A stretch of 64,000 nucleotides of DNA, from the NCBI GenBank assembly GCA_020859985.1, contig JAJBVD010000008.1, positions 1-64,000 of the forward strand. Direction: 5' to 3'. The notes beneath the pieces are model-generated. The model saw nothing but the letters and a program-made list of their open reading frames with translations, did not search any database and was not told where the DNA came from. This document shows, piece after piece, positions 24,076-32,373 of this stretch. Position 1 is the stretch's first letter; the number at the start of each line of letters is the position of its first letter. Source of the stretch: Clostridiales bacterium (GTDB lineage: Bacteria; Bacillota; Clostridia; Lachnospirales; Lachnospiraceae). Position numbers and translations under genes: made by a program.

Positions 24076-25203
24076 ATGCCTTTTACAATCGTCCGGCAGG
24101 ACATTACAAAAATGAAAGTTGACGCAGTTGTCAATGCTGCTAACACGGATCTTCGGATGGGCGGCGGTGTATGTGGAGCAATCTTTCGCGCAGCAGGGGA
24201 GAAAGACCTGCAGAATGCCTGTGATAAGATTTCTCCCATTGAGACCGGTCAGGCTGTGATCACGCCGGGATTTCAACTTCCGGCAAAATATGTGATTCAT
24301 GCGGTCGGTCCTGTCTATCACCAGAACATAGCTAAACGATGTGAGGAACAGCTTCACTCTGCCTATCTGGAATCTCTTAAACTGGCATTGCAGCATGATT
24401 GTGAGAGCATTGCTTTTCCTTTAATCTCTTCCGGGATATATGGTTATCCGAAAAAGGAAGCTCTGCAGGTAGCAGTAACTGCGATACGGGACTTTCTGGA
24501 TTTGTATGAACTGGATGTCTATCTTGCTGTTTTTGATAAAGATGCTCTTTCTGTAGGAGAACAGCTGCAGGGAGCGGTAAAGCAGTACATAGACGATCAT
24601 TACGTGGAGACTCACATACATTCCCGAAGGAAACTCCTCGATTCTGAAGAACGTGCGTTGCTGGAACCGGATGCTTCGGTATCCCCGTATCCATCAGTGA
24701 TTCGTCCGGAAAAATCTGCTGCAAAGCCATCTAAGCCGGAAACGGATGGACAGATAAAGAAATCCGGAGCCAGGCATCCGCAGCCGGATGATATGGAAAC
24801 TCCGATTTGTTTTGCACAGCAGCCGCCAGCCGGTAATCTGGATGATTGGATAGAGCATCTGGATGAGCCATTTACGGATACACTGCTTCGCCTGATTGAC
24901 TCAAAAGGGAAGACGGATACAGAAGTTTACAAGCGGGCAAATATTGACCGCCGACTTTTCTCAAAGATACGAAGCGGCAACGGATATCTTCCAGGCAAGC
25001 GGACCATACTTGCGCTGGCAATCGCACTGGAACTTACTCTTTCTGAGACAGATGACCTGTTGGGAAGAGCAGGCTATGCACTGTCCCATAGTCAGAAATT
25101 CGACGTCATTGTGGAATTCTTTATTGTGAACGGTATCTACGATATCTTTCAAATCAATGAAGTCCTCTTTGAGTACGATCAGCCGCTGTTAGGAAGCAAG
25201 TAG
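24076..25203 (+). CDS. Macrodomain protein with C-terminal HTH-like domain
   Basis: The 375-residue protein has an N-terminal macrodomain (about 1-170) with VDAVVNAANTDL and GGGVCGAIFRAAG, the loops that bind ADP-ribose, and ISSGIYGYP. Macrodomains hydrolyse O-acetyl-ADP-ribose or remove ADP-ribose from proteins or DNA. After a flexible linker (about 195-255), residues about 265-375 form a helical region resembling an XRE-type DNA-binding fold (DRRLFSKIRSGNGYLPGKRT). The start is ATG 24076 seven bases after the previous stop. The link to a polymerase cassette suggests DNA-damage biology, which is inference. Confidence 0.85.
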   Translation: MPFTIVRQDITKMKVDAVVNAANTDLRMGGGVCGAIFRAAGEKDLQNACDKISPIETGQAVITPGFQLPAKYVIHAVGPVYHQNIAKRCEEQLHSAYLESLKLALQHDCESIAFPLISSGIYGYPKKEALQVAVTAIRDFLDLYELDVYLAVFDKDALSVGEQLQGAVKQYIDDHYVETHIHSRRKLLDSEERALLEPDASVSPYPSVIRPEKSAAKPSKPETDGQIKKSGARHPQPDDMETPICFAQQPPAGNLDDWIEHLDEPFTDTLLRLIDSKGKTDTEVYKRANIDRRLFSKIRSGNGYLPGKRTILALAIALELTLSETDDLLGRAGYALSHSQKFDVIVEFFIVNGIYDIFQINEVLFEYDQPLLGSK

Positions 25204-25350
25204 AAGCTGCGGAATTGCCTTAATAAGATATGAAGTTGTCGCTTTGAGAACGACCATTGCCGGATACTCCTGTGATAATCTATGAGTACATCGTAACTGA
25301 GAAAAAGCGGAACAGCTACGGTAAATCAAATATCTCGGGAGGACAGGACA

Positions 25351-26013
25351 ATGAAGAAAAATCTTACAGAACTGGTATTTATTTTGGACAAAAGCGGATC
25401 TATGGGCGGGCTGGAGAGCGATACGATCGGCGGCTACAATTCCATGCTGGAAAAGCAAAAGGCGCTCGATGGAGAATGCCTGATTACAACGGTATTGTTT
25501 GATAACCGATATGAGCTGCTGCATGACCGGATCGACATCCGGGCAGTAAAACCGATAACCGATAAAGAATATCAGGTGGGCGGCTCTACGGCACTTTTGG
25601 ATGCGATAGGGAAGACCATCCATAAAATCGGAACAGCGCAGAAGAACACAGCAGAAGATTATCGGGCAGAAAAAGTGATGTTTGTGATCATAACCGACGG
25701 AGCGGAAAATGCCAGCCGGGAGTATTCTCTGCAGATGGTCAGAAACCAGATTGAGAGACAGAAAGAAAAATACGACTGGGAGTTTATCTTTCTCGGAGCC
25801 AATATGGACGCTGTTACGACAGCCAGAAGTTTTGGAATCAGCGAGAACCGGGCGGCCGATTATGTAGCGGATGGCGAGGGGACGGAGCTTAATTTCCGCA
25901 TGATGAGTGAAGCAGTCGCAAATTATCGTGTAAGCGGTGCAGTTCCGGAAGCATGCCTGGAATCAATACGAAAGGATGCCAGAAAAAGAAAAGCCGCGTC
26001 TGAGAAATCATGA
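25351..26013 (+). CDS. von Willebrand factor A domain protein
   Basis: This 220-residue protein is essentially one vWA domain. The MIDAS metal site is visible as DKSGSMGG near residues 12-19, GGSTAL near 78, and ITDGAEN near 112. It should bind a protein partner through a divalent metal. It has no signal peptide, so it acts in the cytoplasm. The start is ATG 25351 after GGGAGGACAGGACA. It lies 147 bases after the macrodomain gene on the same strand; a shared transcript is possible. The partner is unknown. Confidence 0.85.
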   Translation: MKKNLTELVFILDKSGSMGGLESDTIGGYNSMLEKQKALDGECLITTVLFDNRYELLHDRIDIRAVKPITDKEYQVGGSTALLDAIGKTIHKIGTAQKNTAEDYRAEKVMFVIITDGAENASREYSLQMVRNQIERQKEKYDWEFIFLGANMDAVTTARSFGISENRAADYVADGEGTELNFRMMSEAVANYRVSGAVPEACLESIRKDARKRKAASEKS

Positions 26014-26083
26014 CACAAAACCCATAGCGCGTATTCATAAAATGCTCTTTACATTTTTATACTGATTTCCTATAATGTGACAT

Positions 26084-26205
26084 GAAGAGATTTGCGCTGC
26101 TTGCAGCAGAAAATCTCGAGTGTCAACGAGCAGCTGTGCTGCGAGAGAAGAGATTTGCGCCGCTTGCGGCAGGAAATCTCGAGTGTCAACGAGCAGCTGT
26201 GCTGC
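26084..26205. repeat. Two tandem 63-base hairpin repeats
   Basis: Unit 1 (26084-26146) and unit 2 (26147-26205) differ at three bases in 59. Each holds a long hairpin, GAGATTT pairing with AAATCTC around an inner stem, and a second one, GCAGC-TGT-GCTGC. The inner stem reads GCTG/CAGC in unit 1 and GCCG/CGGC in unit 2, a paired change that keeps the base pair. This points to selection on RNA or DNA structure. The units lie just upstream of a small coiled-coil gene. Confidence 0.8.
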
Positions 26206-26234
26206 AAATAAAAAACAATCAGGAGGTCTTACCC

Positions 26235-26498
26235 ATGGCAGAAAAACGTGCGCGCAGATCGAAAAAAGAAATAGCACTTGCAAAAATTGAAACGATTGAT
26301 CAGAAGATAGCCGATCTTCAGGAAAAGATATCTGGGCTGGAATCACAGAAAGATGAAATTCAGGCGGAGATTGATGCGATTGACGCTGCTGCAGCAAAAG
26401 CAGCAGAGGAAGAAGCATTAAAGGAAGTCCTCGCCATCATGAAAGAAAAAGGACTTTCGGCTGCTGATCTGAAAACTGCAATCGAGAATAAGGAATGA
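26235..26498 (+). CDS. Small coiled-coil protein
   Basis: The 87-residue product has a basic N-terminus (MAEKRARRSKKE) followed by a heptad-rich coiled coil (about residues 15-55, IDQKIADLQEKISGLES). It ends with a short helix resembling the tail of H-NS-like or MvaT-like DNA-binding proteins (EKGLSAADL), although no firm match can be made. The start is ATG 26235 eight bases after a perfect AGGAGG. An in-frame extension across the hairpin repeats has no ribosome site and is rejected. It is probably well expressed. Confidence 0.75.
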   Translation: MAEKRARRSKKEIALAKIETIDQKIADLQEKISGLESQKDEIQAEIDAIDAAAAKAAEEEALKEVLAIMKEKGLSAADLKTAIENKE

Positions 26499-26582
26499 TG
26501 GTTAAAACAGGCATATCGGATAAGGAGTATCTGGTATGCCTGTTCATACGTGAAATGGCTTTATGACGAGGGAGAGGCTAAT

Positions 26583-27221
26583 ATGCGGATCACATGGATT
26601 GGGCATTCGTGTTTTAAAATAGAAAAAGACGGTTATTCCATCGTCACCGACCCTTATGGAGATGGAAGTGTACCGGGGTATACTGGTATATTGGAAACAG
26701 CGGACATGGTATTATGTAGCCATGAGCATGCGGATCACAATTACCGGGATGGAGTGGAATTGGTAGAGCGTACAGGAATTCCCTTCACGGTCAGAACCAT
26801 TGATACTTATCATGACGAAGCTCATGGGACAAAGCGGGGTGCCAATCAGATTTTTATCATTGATGACGGGGAGAATCGGATTGCGCATTTTGGCGATCTT
26901 GGTTGTGAACTAACACCCGCACAGATGGAACAACTGCAGGAACTGGATGCGGCAATGATTCCGGTTGGCGGTTATTTTACGATAGATGCGAAGCAGGCAG
27001 CCGAACTTGTTCATGAGCTGAATCCCCGGATTGTGCTTCCAATGCATTACAGGAGTGCTGCAGATGGTTTTGGATATGATGTGATCGGGACGGTTGCGGA
27101 ATTTACGGAGCTTATGGACAGCGTAAAGACAATCGCCGGGAGTGAAATCGAGACCACGGATGATCTGGGTGCGCAGGTGATCGTGCTGCAGCCGAAGAAT
27201 CTGCGAAAACGGATGAACTGA
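26583..27221 (+). CDS. UlaG-like metallo-beta-lactamase-fold hydrolase
   Basis: This 212-residue metal-dependent hydrolase has the zinc motif CSHEHADHN near residues 44-52, further ligands in HFGDLG and PMHYRS, and the compact UlaG-type fold starting MRITWIGHSCFKI. Members act on lactones, phosphodiesters or nucleic acids, and the substrate is not evident. ATG 26583 follows GAGGGAGAGGCTAAT. The in-frame upstream codons match no family member. It converges with the ImmA gene seven bases away. Confidence 0.85.
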   Translation: MRITWIGHSCFKIEKDGYSIVTDPYGDGSVPGYTGILETADMVLCSHEHADHNYRDGVELVERTGIPFTVRTIDTYHDEAHGTKRGANQIFIIDDGENRIAHFGDLGCELTPAQMEQLQELDAAMIPVGGYFTIDAKQAAELVHELNPRIVLPMHYRSAADGFGYDVIGTVAEFTELMDSVKTIAGSEIETTDDLGAQVIVLQPKNLRKRMN

Positions 27222-27228
27222 CGAAACG

Positions 27229-27756
27229 TTATTTATCAAACTTCAAAAAGTCGCTCTCATGATCCAGGTGTCTGAACCGATAGCCTTGTGAGATCAGGGT
27301 ATCATTTTTGAGCGCAACCAGATTGATATCAGAATTCATGGCGCTGGCAATCTGCTGGATGTCATAGCCGTTCTCAATATAGGTCAGGATTTCCTCATCC
27401 GGAAGCGAAATCTGGGAAGCAAAGACATTGGCTTCATACTCCATGCGGTTGACACTCATATCAAAAATATTAAATTCCTGAAATCCACCATTAGACATGG
27501 CCACTTCCCGGTGAAGCTGGTCGTGTCCTATTTCATGTAGCAGCACAATATTCTCAAGAACCGGATTCAAGCCGTCTTTAATGAAGATAAAACGGTTGTT
27601 CAGAATCACCTTATATGCGCCTTTTTGTGAATGAAAGGCCCTTGGAGGCATGATGATGATACCCAGAGCGTCAGCAAGCTCTCTGGGATTTCGTGTCTGA
27701 TATTTGTCATAGAGTCGGTTGGCGAGGGCAACGATTTTACCGGTTGGGATTCCCAT
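27229..27756 (-). CDS. ImmA/IrrE-family metalloprotease
   Basis: The 175-residue zinc protease has the motif LLHEIGHDQLH (HExxH near residue 95), and the acidic third ligand lies in EYEANVFAS. ImmA proteases inactivate a partner XRE repressor, as in the B. subtilis element ICEBs1, usually in response to DNA damage or signals. The gene follows the XRE gene by 17 bases on the same strand, with its own AGGAG site. The pair is divergent from a polymerase-yolD operon, the likely controlled target. Confidence 0.9.
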   Translation of the reverse strand: MGIPTGKIVALANRLYDKYQTRNPRELADALGIIIMPPRAFHSQKGAYKVILNNRFIFIKDGLNPVLENIVLLHEIGHDQLHREVAMSNGGFQEFNIFDMSVNRMEYEANVFASQISLPDEEILTYIENGYDIQQIASAMNSDINLVALKNDTLISQGYRFRHLDHESDFLKFDK

Positions 27757-27773
27757 CAGCTAACATCTCCTGT

Positions 27774-28196
27774 CTATTGATACTTTTTCGGAGTAAATCT
27801 CTGGTTATTCTTCTTGGCTACCCAGTAGGCATCCTGGATCGCTTTCATCATCTCGTCTTTATCTTCTTCAGAGAGTTCTCCGCCGGCGAAGCAGCCGGTC
27901 ACCTCTGCTATGAGCTGCTGTGCCTGCTTTTTCCCGCGACTGCCATATTGCTCTGCAGCTTCGGAAATGAATTCAGAATCGCGGTCATTGGCCTCTGTGT
28001 CAAACATTAGCAGATCATTCACATCGCAGGATAAAGCTTCCGCCAGTTTTTTATATGTATTTCTGTACCGTGGATAGCTGTCGCCGGATTCATAGGAATG
28101 CAGGGTTCTGGTCGAGACTCCGATGGCTTCTGCGAGTGCGGCCTGCGAAATCTTCTTTTCTTTTCGAAGCTGTCTGACTTTTTTTCCAAACTCCAT
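27774..28196 (-). CDS. XRE-family repressor paired with ImmA protease
   Basis: This 140-residue regulator has an N-terminal helix-turn-helix (about residues 8-55: KKISQAALAEAIGVSTRTLHSYE). Its C-terminal tail (about 60-140) is charged and would host the protease-sensitive part. ATG 28196 is the likely start; TTG 28202 is in frame. Divergent from it is a consensus promoter overlapped by three AACTTCAT repeats, probably its operator. By analogy with ImmR/ImmA it should keep the downstream polymerase off until cleaved. Confidence 0.88.
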   Translation of the reverse strand: MEFGKKVRQLRKEKKISQAALAEAIGVSTRTLHSYESGDSYPRYRNTYKKLAEALSCDVNDLLMFDTEANDRDSEFISEAAEQYGSRGKKQAQQLIAEVTGCFAGGELSEEDKDEMMKAIQDAYWVAKKNNQRFTPKKYQ

Positions 28197-28231
28197 AATC
28201 AACCATACCTTTCACAGAAAATAAGAAGATG

Positions 28232-28318
28232 AACTTCATATAAAATTTAAAAAACTCTTGACATGTGAACCACAACTTCATATAATTGACGAAAAACAGG
28301 AAACTAAACTTCATGTAC
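28232..28318. promoter_or_regulatory. Candidate operator: three AACTTCAT repeats
   Basis: AACTTCATATAA occurs exactly at 28232-28243 and 28274-28285, and AACTTCATGTAC occurs at 28307-28318. All three run in the same direction. The middle copy covers the -10 box of the polymerase promoter. Binding by the divergent XRE protein is inferred from the position. Confidence 0.65.
28258..28286 (+). promoter_or_regulatory. Perfect sigma-A promoter of polymerase cassette 2
   Basis: TTGACA (28258-28263) is followed by a 17-base spacer and TATAAT (28281-28286). The first plausible start codon downstream is ATG 28429, leaving a leader of about 135 bases. Such a strong promoter on an error-prone polymerase requires repression, which fits the overlapping operator repeats. 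Confidence 0.85.
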
Positions 28319-28428
28319 AGTATAAAATGAATTGCTTGGATTGTCAAGAAGTGCAGGTTAAAAGTTTTCCGGCTTATGTGAAAGCTTTTTGGGCTTTCAG
28401 AATATGGTTTTTTAAAGGAAGTGATTTT

Positions 28429-29697
28429 ATGAGCGAGCGTATGTATATAGCAATTGACCTGAAATCGTTTTACGCGTCGGTGGAATGCGTGGAGCGCGGC
28501 CTTGACCCGTTTCAGGTAAATCTGGTCGTGGCAGACCCGACGCGATCCGTTTCTACCATTTGTCTGGCGATAACTCCTGCGATGAAGCAGCTCGGTGTGA
28601 AGAACAGATGCCGGATTCATGAAATCCCACCGACCGTGAAGTACATTACCGCTATGCCCAGGATGCAGCTTTATATTGATTACTCCGTCCGCATATATGG
28701 CGTCTATCTAAGATATTTCAGTCCGGATGACATCCATGTATATTCCATAGATGAATGTTTTATCGACGTGACGGACTATCTGGAACTTTATGGAAAGACA
28801 GCAAAGGAGCTGGCGGTGCTTTTGATGGATGAAGTCATGAAAGAGACCGGCATCTGCGCAACGGCGGGGATTGGCACGAATCTTTACCTGTGTAAGATTG
28901 CTATGGATATTGTGGCAAAACACGTGGATGACCATATCGGATATCTGGATGAAATGGATTATCGGGAAAAATTGTGGGGACACCGTCCCCTGACAGATTT
29001 CTGGAGGATCGGACCAGGTACGGCCAGAACCCTTGGCCGCTATGGAATCCTCACCATGGGTGATATCGCACGTTCCAGCTTACGACAGCCGGAATGGCTG
29101 CACAAGTTGTTTGGTATTGACGCGGAACTGCTGATCGATCATGCATGGGGATATGAACCGTGTACCATGGAAGATATCAAAGCCTATGAACCGGAGACGA
29201 ACAGCCTTTCCTCCGGACAGGTGCTCATGCGGAATTATTCGTTTGAGGAGGCGTGGGTGATCGTGCGTGAGATGACGGATCAGCTTACTCTTGATCTGGT
29301 TGATAAGGGGCTGGTTACAAACTCGCTCTCCCTCTATATCAGCTATGATCATCGCTTTGGAATCCCATCCACTGGAAAGAGCGTCCGACTCAGTTATTTT
29401 ACAAATAGTACATCGGTGCTGCTTGAAGCAGTCGAAGCGTTGTATCAGGAGATTGCGGACCGGTATACCGGTATCCGCAGGATCAATATCTGCTTCGGAA
29501 GAGTGCGGCCGGAGGGATGCGAGCAGCTTAATCTGTTTACGGATTACGAGGCGCAGGAACGTGAGAAAAACCTGCAGAAAGCACTTCTGCAGATCAGACA
29601 CCGATATGGAGCGAACGCTGTTATGCGGGGCTGCAATCTTCTGGAATGCTCAAATTTCAGGGAGCGGAATAACCAGATTGGCGGACACCGGGCATAA
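28429..29697 (+). CDS. Y-family DNA polymerase, copy 2
   Basis: The 422-residue lesion-bypass polymerase shows IAIDLKSFYASVE near the start and the catalytic YSIDECFIDVTDY near 103-115. It has a helix-hairpin-helix region and a little finger, and ends IGGHRA. Compared with copy 1 it lacks about 45 residues in the fingers region and the charged C-terminal segment. ATG 28429 follows AAAGGAAGTGATTTT; an open frame back to 28258 covers the promoter and is not coding. The two polymerases are clear paralogues rather than recent duplicates. Confidence 0.93.
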   Translation: MSERMYIAIDLKSFYASVECVERGLDPFQVNLVVADPTRSVSTICLAITPAMKQLGVKNRCRIHEIPPTVKYITAMPRMQLYIDYSVRIYGVYLRYFSPDDIHVYSIDECFIDVTDYLELYGKTAKELAVLLMDEVMKETGICATAGIGTNLYLCKIAMDIVAKHVDDHIGYLDEMDYREKLWGHRPLTDFWRIGPGTARTLGRYGILTMGDIARSSLRQPEWLHKLFGIDAELLIDHAWGYEPCTMEDIKAYEPETNSLSSGQVLMRNYSFEEAWVIVREMTDQLTLDLVDKGLVTNSLSLYISYDHRFGIPSTGKSVRLSYFTNSTSVLLEAVEALYQEIADRYTGIRRINICFGRVRPEGCEQLNLFTDYEAQEREKNLQKALLQIRHRYGANAVMRGCNLLECSNFRERNNQIGGHRA

Positions 29698-29715
29698 ACG
29701 AAAGGTATGATTGTT

Positions 29716-30114
29716 ATGGATGATTACGGAGATATTTTATACTCAAGCAGACCGGTTTCTTTTAAAAGGAATCCGATGCAGAGGGCGCACCGCGCCAAAC
29801 AGTTTGCTGCTTTTGATGCTTTAAAAGGATATGAGGAAGCAGTCCGTGCGCAGGAGTGGCTATATGAGCCATATCAGGAACTTTCTCCGGAAAAATCAGA
29901 AGAGATTGACCAACAATTACACCTGATTCGGCCTCATGACCAAGTGCGTATAACATGGTTTCAGAGCAGAGGAGCAACCGATAAAGAGACTGGGAATTAC
30001 ATGACCGATAGCGGTGAAGTACAGATGATTGATACGCAGGAGCATATATTGCTGGTCAATGGGAGATTGATTTTATTCTGTGACATTACAAATTTAGAGA
30101 GAGATGAAATCTGA
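29716..30114 (+). CDS. YolD-like protein, copy 2
   Basis: This 132-residue YolD-family protein has the motif MQRAHRAKQFAAFDALKGYEEAV near residues 18-40 and a C-terminal beta domain (VRITWFQ, HILLVNGRLILF). It lies 18 bases after the polymerase stop and is read from the same promoter. Start ATG 29716 has AAAGG nine bases before it; ATG 29707 is too close to that site. It probably regulates or partners polymerase copy 2. Confidence 0.85.
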   Translation: MDDYGDILYSSRPVSFKRNPMQRAHRAKQFAAFDALKGYEEAVRAQEWLYEPYQELSPEKSEEIDQQLHLIRPHDQVRITWFQSRGATDKETGNYMTDSGEVQMIDTQEHILLVNGRLILFCDITNLERDEI

Positions 30115-30618
30115 GTTCTGAATTCTGCCAGGTGAATGCGGATCATTATGTTAGCCAAAAGAATATACAGTGTATGCTATAAAGCATATATATCTTATTT
30201 TTAAATCATGTCAATAATAAATTCAATTCAGTATCAAACTATTCTATTTTAAAAATTAAGTATAGAATTTATAGGAAATTTATAATGTTCATAAAATAAT
30301 TAGATTGATTTTATGAATTTTACACAGGATTGCCATATTTGGAAATTATTGTTTTTCCAAATAAGGGATAATCCTTGTTTTGTGTGGTCATTATCAGGGG
30401 AGATGATCACGCGCTTTAGACTAAATAAAGCCAGAATAATTTCAAATCATGGAGCACAATACTATGACAGAAAATGATATTTGCCTCATTGCGAAATGAT
30501 TCTGACCGATTATTGCAGAAGCGAATTGCGGAGGAGCAGATAACAAGATAAGGGGTATAATCGGCTGCCAGCCAGACGTCGAACGCAGAGCATCAGCAGC
30601 GAGAAATCAGGAGAACGC
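30115..30618. other. AT-rich intergenic stretch at the left side of the mobile region
   Basis: I see no convincing gene in these 504 bases. They hold an AT-rich block (30170-30330) and a 10-base inverted repeat, TATTTGGAAA (30336-30345) with TTTCCAAATA (30354-30363). An 11-codon open frame starts at ATG 30464. The change in base composition may mark the left boundary of the mobile element. Confidence 0.5.
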
Positions 30619-30798
30619 ATGGAAGAAGAACAGGAAAAGCCATTATGGATTCATTGCCCGATATGTAAGGGAAAGACCAGAACAAGAGTATATTACGATA
30701 CTGTTTTAGTGAATTATCCGCTGTATTGTCCGAAATGTAAAAAAGAAACTTTGATAGATGTTGTTCGGCTGAAGATGGTCATACACAGTGATACATGA
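30619..30798 (+). CDS. Cysteine-rich KTR-domain protein
   Basis: This 59-residue protein has two CxxC knuckles, CPICKGKTRTR near residue 13 and YCPKCKKETLIDV near 38, which bind zinc. The KTR motif gives its family name. Such proteins occur in conjugative and mobilisable elements of Clostridia, and their role is unknown. ATG 30619 follows AGGAGAACGC. It stands alone before a terminator and faces the XRE gene, supporting the mobile-element assignment. Confidence 0.8.
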   Translation: MEEEQEKPLWIHCPICKGKTRTRVYYDTVLVNYPLYCPKCKKETLIDVVRLKMVIHSDT

Positions 30799-30812
30799 AA
30801 AGCAGAGCAAAG

Positions 30813-30835
30813 TGCCAGATCGGGTTCTGGCTTTT
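30813..30835 (+). terminator. Intrinsic terminator after the KTR gene
   Basis: GCCAGA (30813-30818) pairs with TCTGGC (30825-30830) and is followed by five T residues. It lies 15 bases after the KTR stop. Confidence 0.75.
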
Positions 30836-30847
30836 TGCCCTGCTTGT

Positions 30848-31204
30848 TTATTGTATTTTTTCTGCCTGACTGCTTCTGAACGCTGCAAGTACAGGTGTGA
30901 TAACGGAAATCAGTAATGAAATCTCTTCATCAGTACAGTCTGACAGCAAAAGCTGTAATTGATGCATTGCGGATGTATTTTTTCCGGACTCTGGATAAAA
31001 AATATTGCACGGGTCAATCTTCAGAGTGCGGATCAGAGGATAGAGGACTTCCATCTTTGGATTTCCACGATTATTTTCAATATTCAGTATTGTTCTAGAT
31101 TGAACCCCAATCATAGCTGACAGCTGCTCTTGAGTCAGCCCGGATCTTTCTCTGGCAGATCTAATCGTATCACCCAGGATACGAGAAAATTCATATTCCT
31201 GCAT
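30848..31204 (-). CDS. XRE-family regulator of the mobile element
   Basis: The 118-residue protein has an N-terminal HTH (about residues 10-60: SGLTQEQLSAMIGVQSRTILNIE). Its C-terminal helical part (CTDEEISLLISVITPVLAA) is typical of regulators in Clostridial transposons. Start ATG 31204 is the family start. It is divergent from the sigma-factor gene about 500 bases away and probably regulates element genes. Unlike the XRE at 27774 it has no protease partner. Confidence 0.85.
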   Translation of the reverse strand: MQEYEFSRILGDTIRSARERSGLTQEQLSAMIGVQSRTILNIENNRGNPKMEVLYPLIRTLKIDPCNIFYPESGKNTSAMHQLQLLLSDCTDEEISLLISVITPVLAAFRSSQAEKIQ

Positions 31205-31374
31205 TTTAGTTCACCTCGTAAGAATTCTACAATACATACCCTCTTTCTAGAATGCTTCACAGTACATATGTAACCTGTATCGCAGTTCACGCTTAATAAA
31301 TCATAATCTGTGCGGGGAGAAAGACAGATGAGCGTGATATGCAACATAATATTACATAATGTGGATTTCAGGAT

Positions 31375-31398
31375 GGCGCAGTAGATCACTGCGCCTTT
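31375..31398. other. Hairpin upstream of the sigma-factor gene
   Basis: GGCGCAGT (31375-31382) pairs with ACTGCGCC (31388-31395) around a five-base loop and is followed by TTT. It is a weak terminator or attenuator candidate. The rest of 31205-31700 shows no gene I can support. Confidence 0.45.
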
Positions 31399-31700
31399 CG
31401 ATGTGTATTTCAGTTCACATTACATGAGAAAAGTCAAAATATATCGGGATGCCGATCACCACCTTCATTTTAGTCCAACACAAGTAAAACTTGAAACCTT
31501 GGATTGAAATGGAGGTTTTTTGTGCATTACCGCCATCTTACCTGCCTTAATCTGGCAACCGAAAACTGTGCAAATTATAAAACTTCTATAAAGTTTTCAA
31601 AAGAGGTAAACATTTGGCCCTTTCCAAACGGGAGAAATAATGGAAGGGAAAAAACCGAATATTTTTCTTATGTCGTAACGGGAAGGGAGGTGAATCCCGT

Positions 31701-32135
31701 ATGAAGAAACCTTCCTGCCCTGATGAAAGGACAATCTGTCACCAATTTGACCGGTTGTGCCAGATGGCTCTCAAAGGCGAAGCCATAGATTATCACAGAC
31801 GTATGAAATATCTGAATGAAAATGAAGTCAGTTTTTCGGAATTGTCTGAAATGGAACTGAACCAAATGATTCATTTTGATGATTATGATGCAGAGAACAG
31901 TCATTTTACTGTCCTTGGATATGACATCGAAGTGAAAGATATGTTGATCGCGGAAGCTTTGCAGAAGCTCACAGAAAAGAAACGGAATGTAATACTTCTT
32001 TCTTATTTCATGGACATGAGTGACACAGAGATTGCGAAAGAAATGCATCTTGTGCGAAACACAATCTACAAGCATCGTGTTCGGTCACTGGAGATTTTAC
32101 GAAAGATTATGGAGGAACAAAAGGATGAAGACTAA
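31701..32135 (+). CDS. Sigma-70-family factor of a mobile element
   Basis: The 144-residue protein has a sigma region-4 HTH (about residues 95-138: LTEKKRNVILLSYFMDMSDTEIAKEM). It has only a short N-terminal part, as in the small sigma-like proteins of Tn916-type and related elements. The start is ATG 31701 after AAGGGAGGTGAATCCCGT. The stop overlaps the next gene by 11 bases, so the two are translationally linked. It probably promotes transcription of element transfer or recombination genes. Confidence 0.85.
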   Translation: MKKPSCPDERTICHQFDRLCQMALKGEAIDYHRRMKYLNENEVSFSELSEMELNQMIHFDDYDAENSHFTVLGYDIEVKDMLIAEALQKLTEKKRNVILLSYFMDMSDTEIAKEMHLVRNTIYKHRVRSLEILRKIMEEQKDED

Positions 32136-32373
32136 GACAAAATACAGAGAAGAGAAAAAAGATTTATTGCCGCTTCATACGATCAAGGCGGCTTCATCGG
32201 GCGACATCACTGCTCTTAGTGAGGTGTTGGATCACTATGAAGCGTACATAATCAAATTATCTACTACAAAAATGTACGACAGGTCCGGCCGGGTTCATTA
32301 CTGTGTCGATGAATCACTGCGGCGCAGGCTTGAGATGAAGCTGATCATGAAGACTCTGGAATTTAAGATTTGA
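32125..32373 (+). CDS. Small HTH protein of conjugative-element type
   Basis: This 82-residue protein contains LHTIKAASSGDITALSEVLDHYEAYI, the signature of the helix-turn-helix proteins that follow the sigma-like factor in Tn916-type elements. The start is ATG 32125, inside the end of the sigma gene, with GGAGGAACAAAAGG before it. Its role there is probably in the control of excision or transfer; this is family knowledge, not visible in the sequence. Confidence 0.8.
   Translation: MKTKTKYREEKKDLLPLHTIKAASSGDITALSEVLDHYEAYIIKLSTTKMYDRSGRVHYCVDESLRRRLEMKLIMKTLEFKI

Noticed and set aside
26084-26205. CRISPR array
   Set aside because: Only two units exist and they are adjacent without spacers; their hairpins and paired changes fit a structured repeat instead. 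No cas gene is present.
27229-28196. Toxin-antitoxin pair
   Set aside because: The HExxH protease plus XRE arrangement fits ImmA/ImmR better, and the divergent consensus promoter with repeats gives it an obvious regulatory target.
28258-28428. N-terminal extension of polymerase copy 2
   Set aside because: The in-frame extension covers the -35/-10 promoter and operator repeats, and a good ribosome site precedes ATG 28429.
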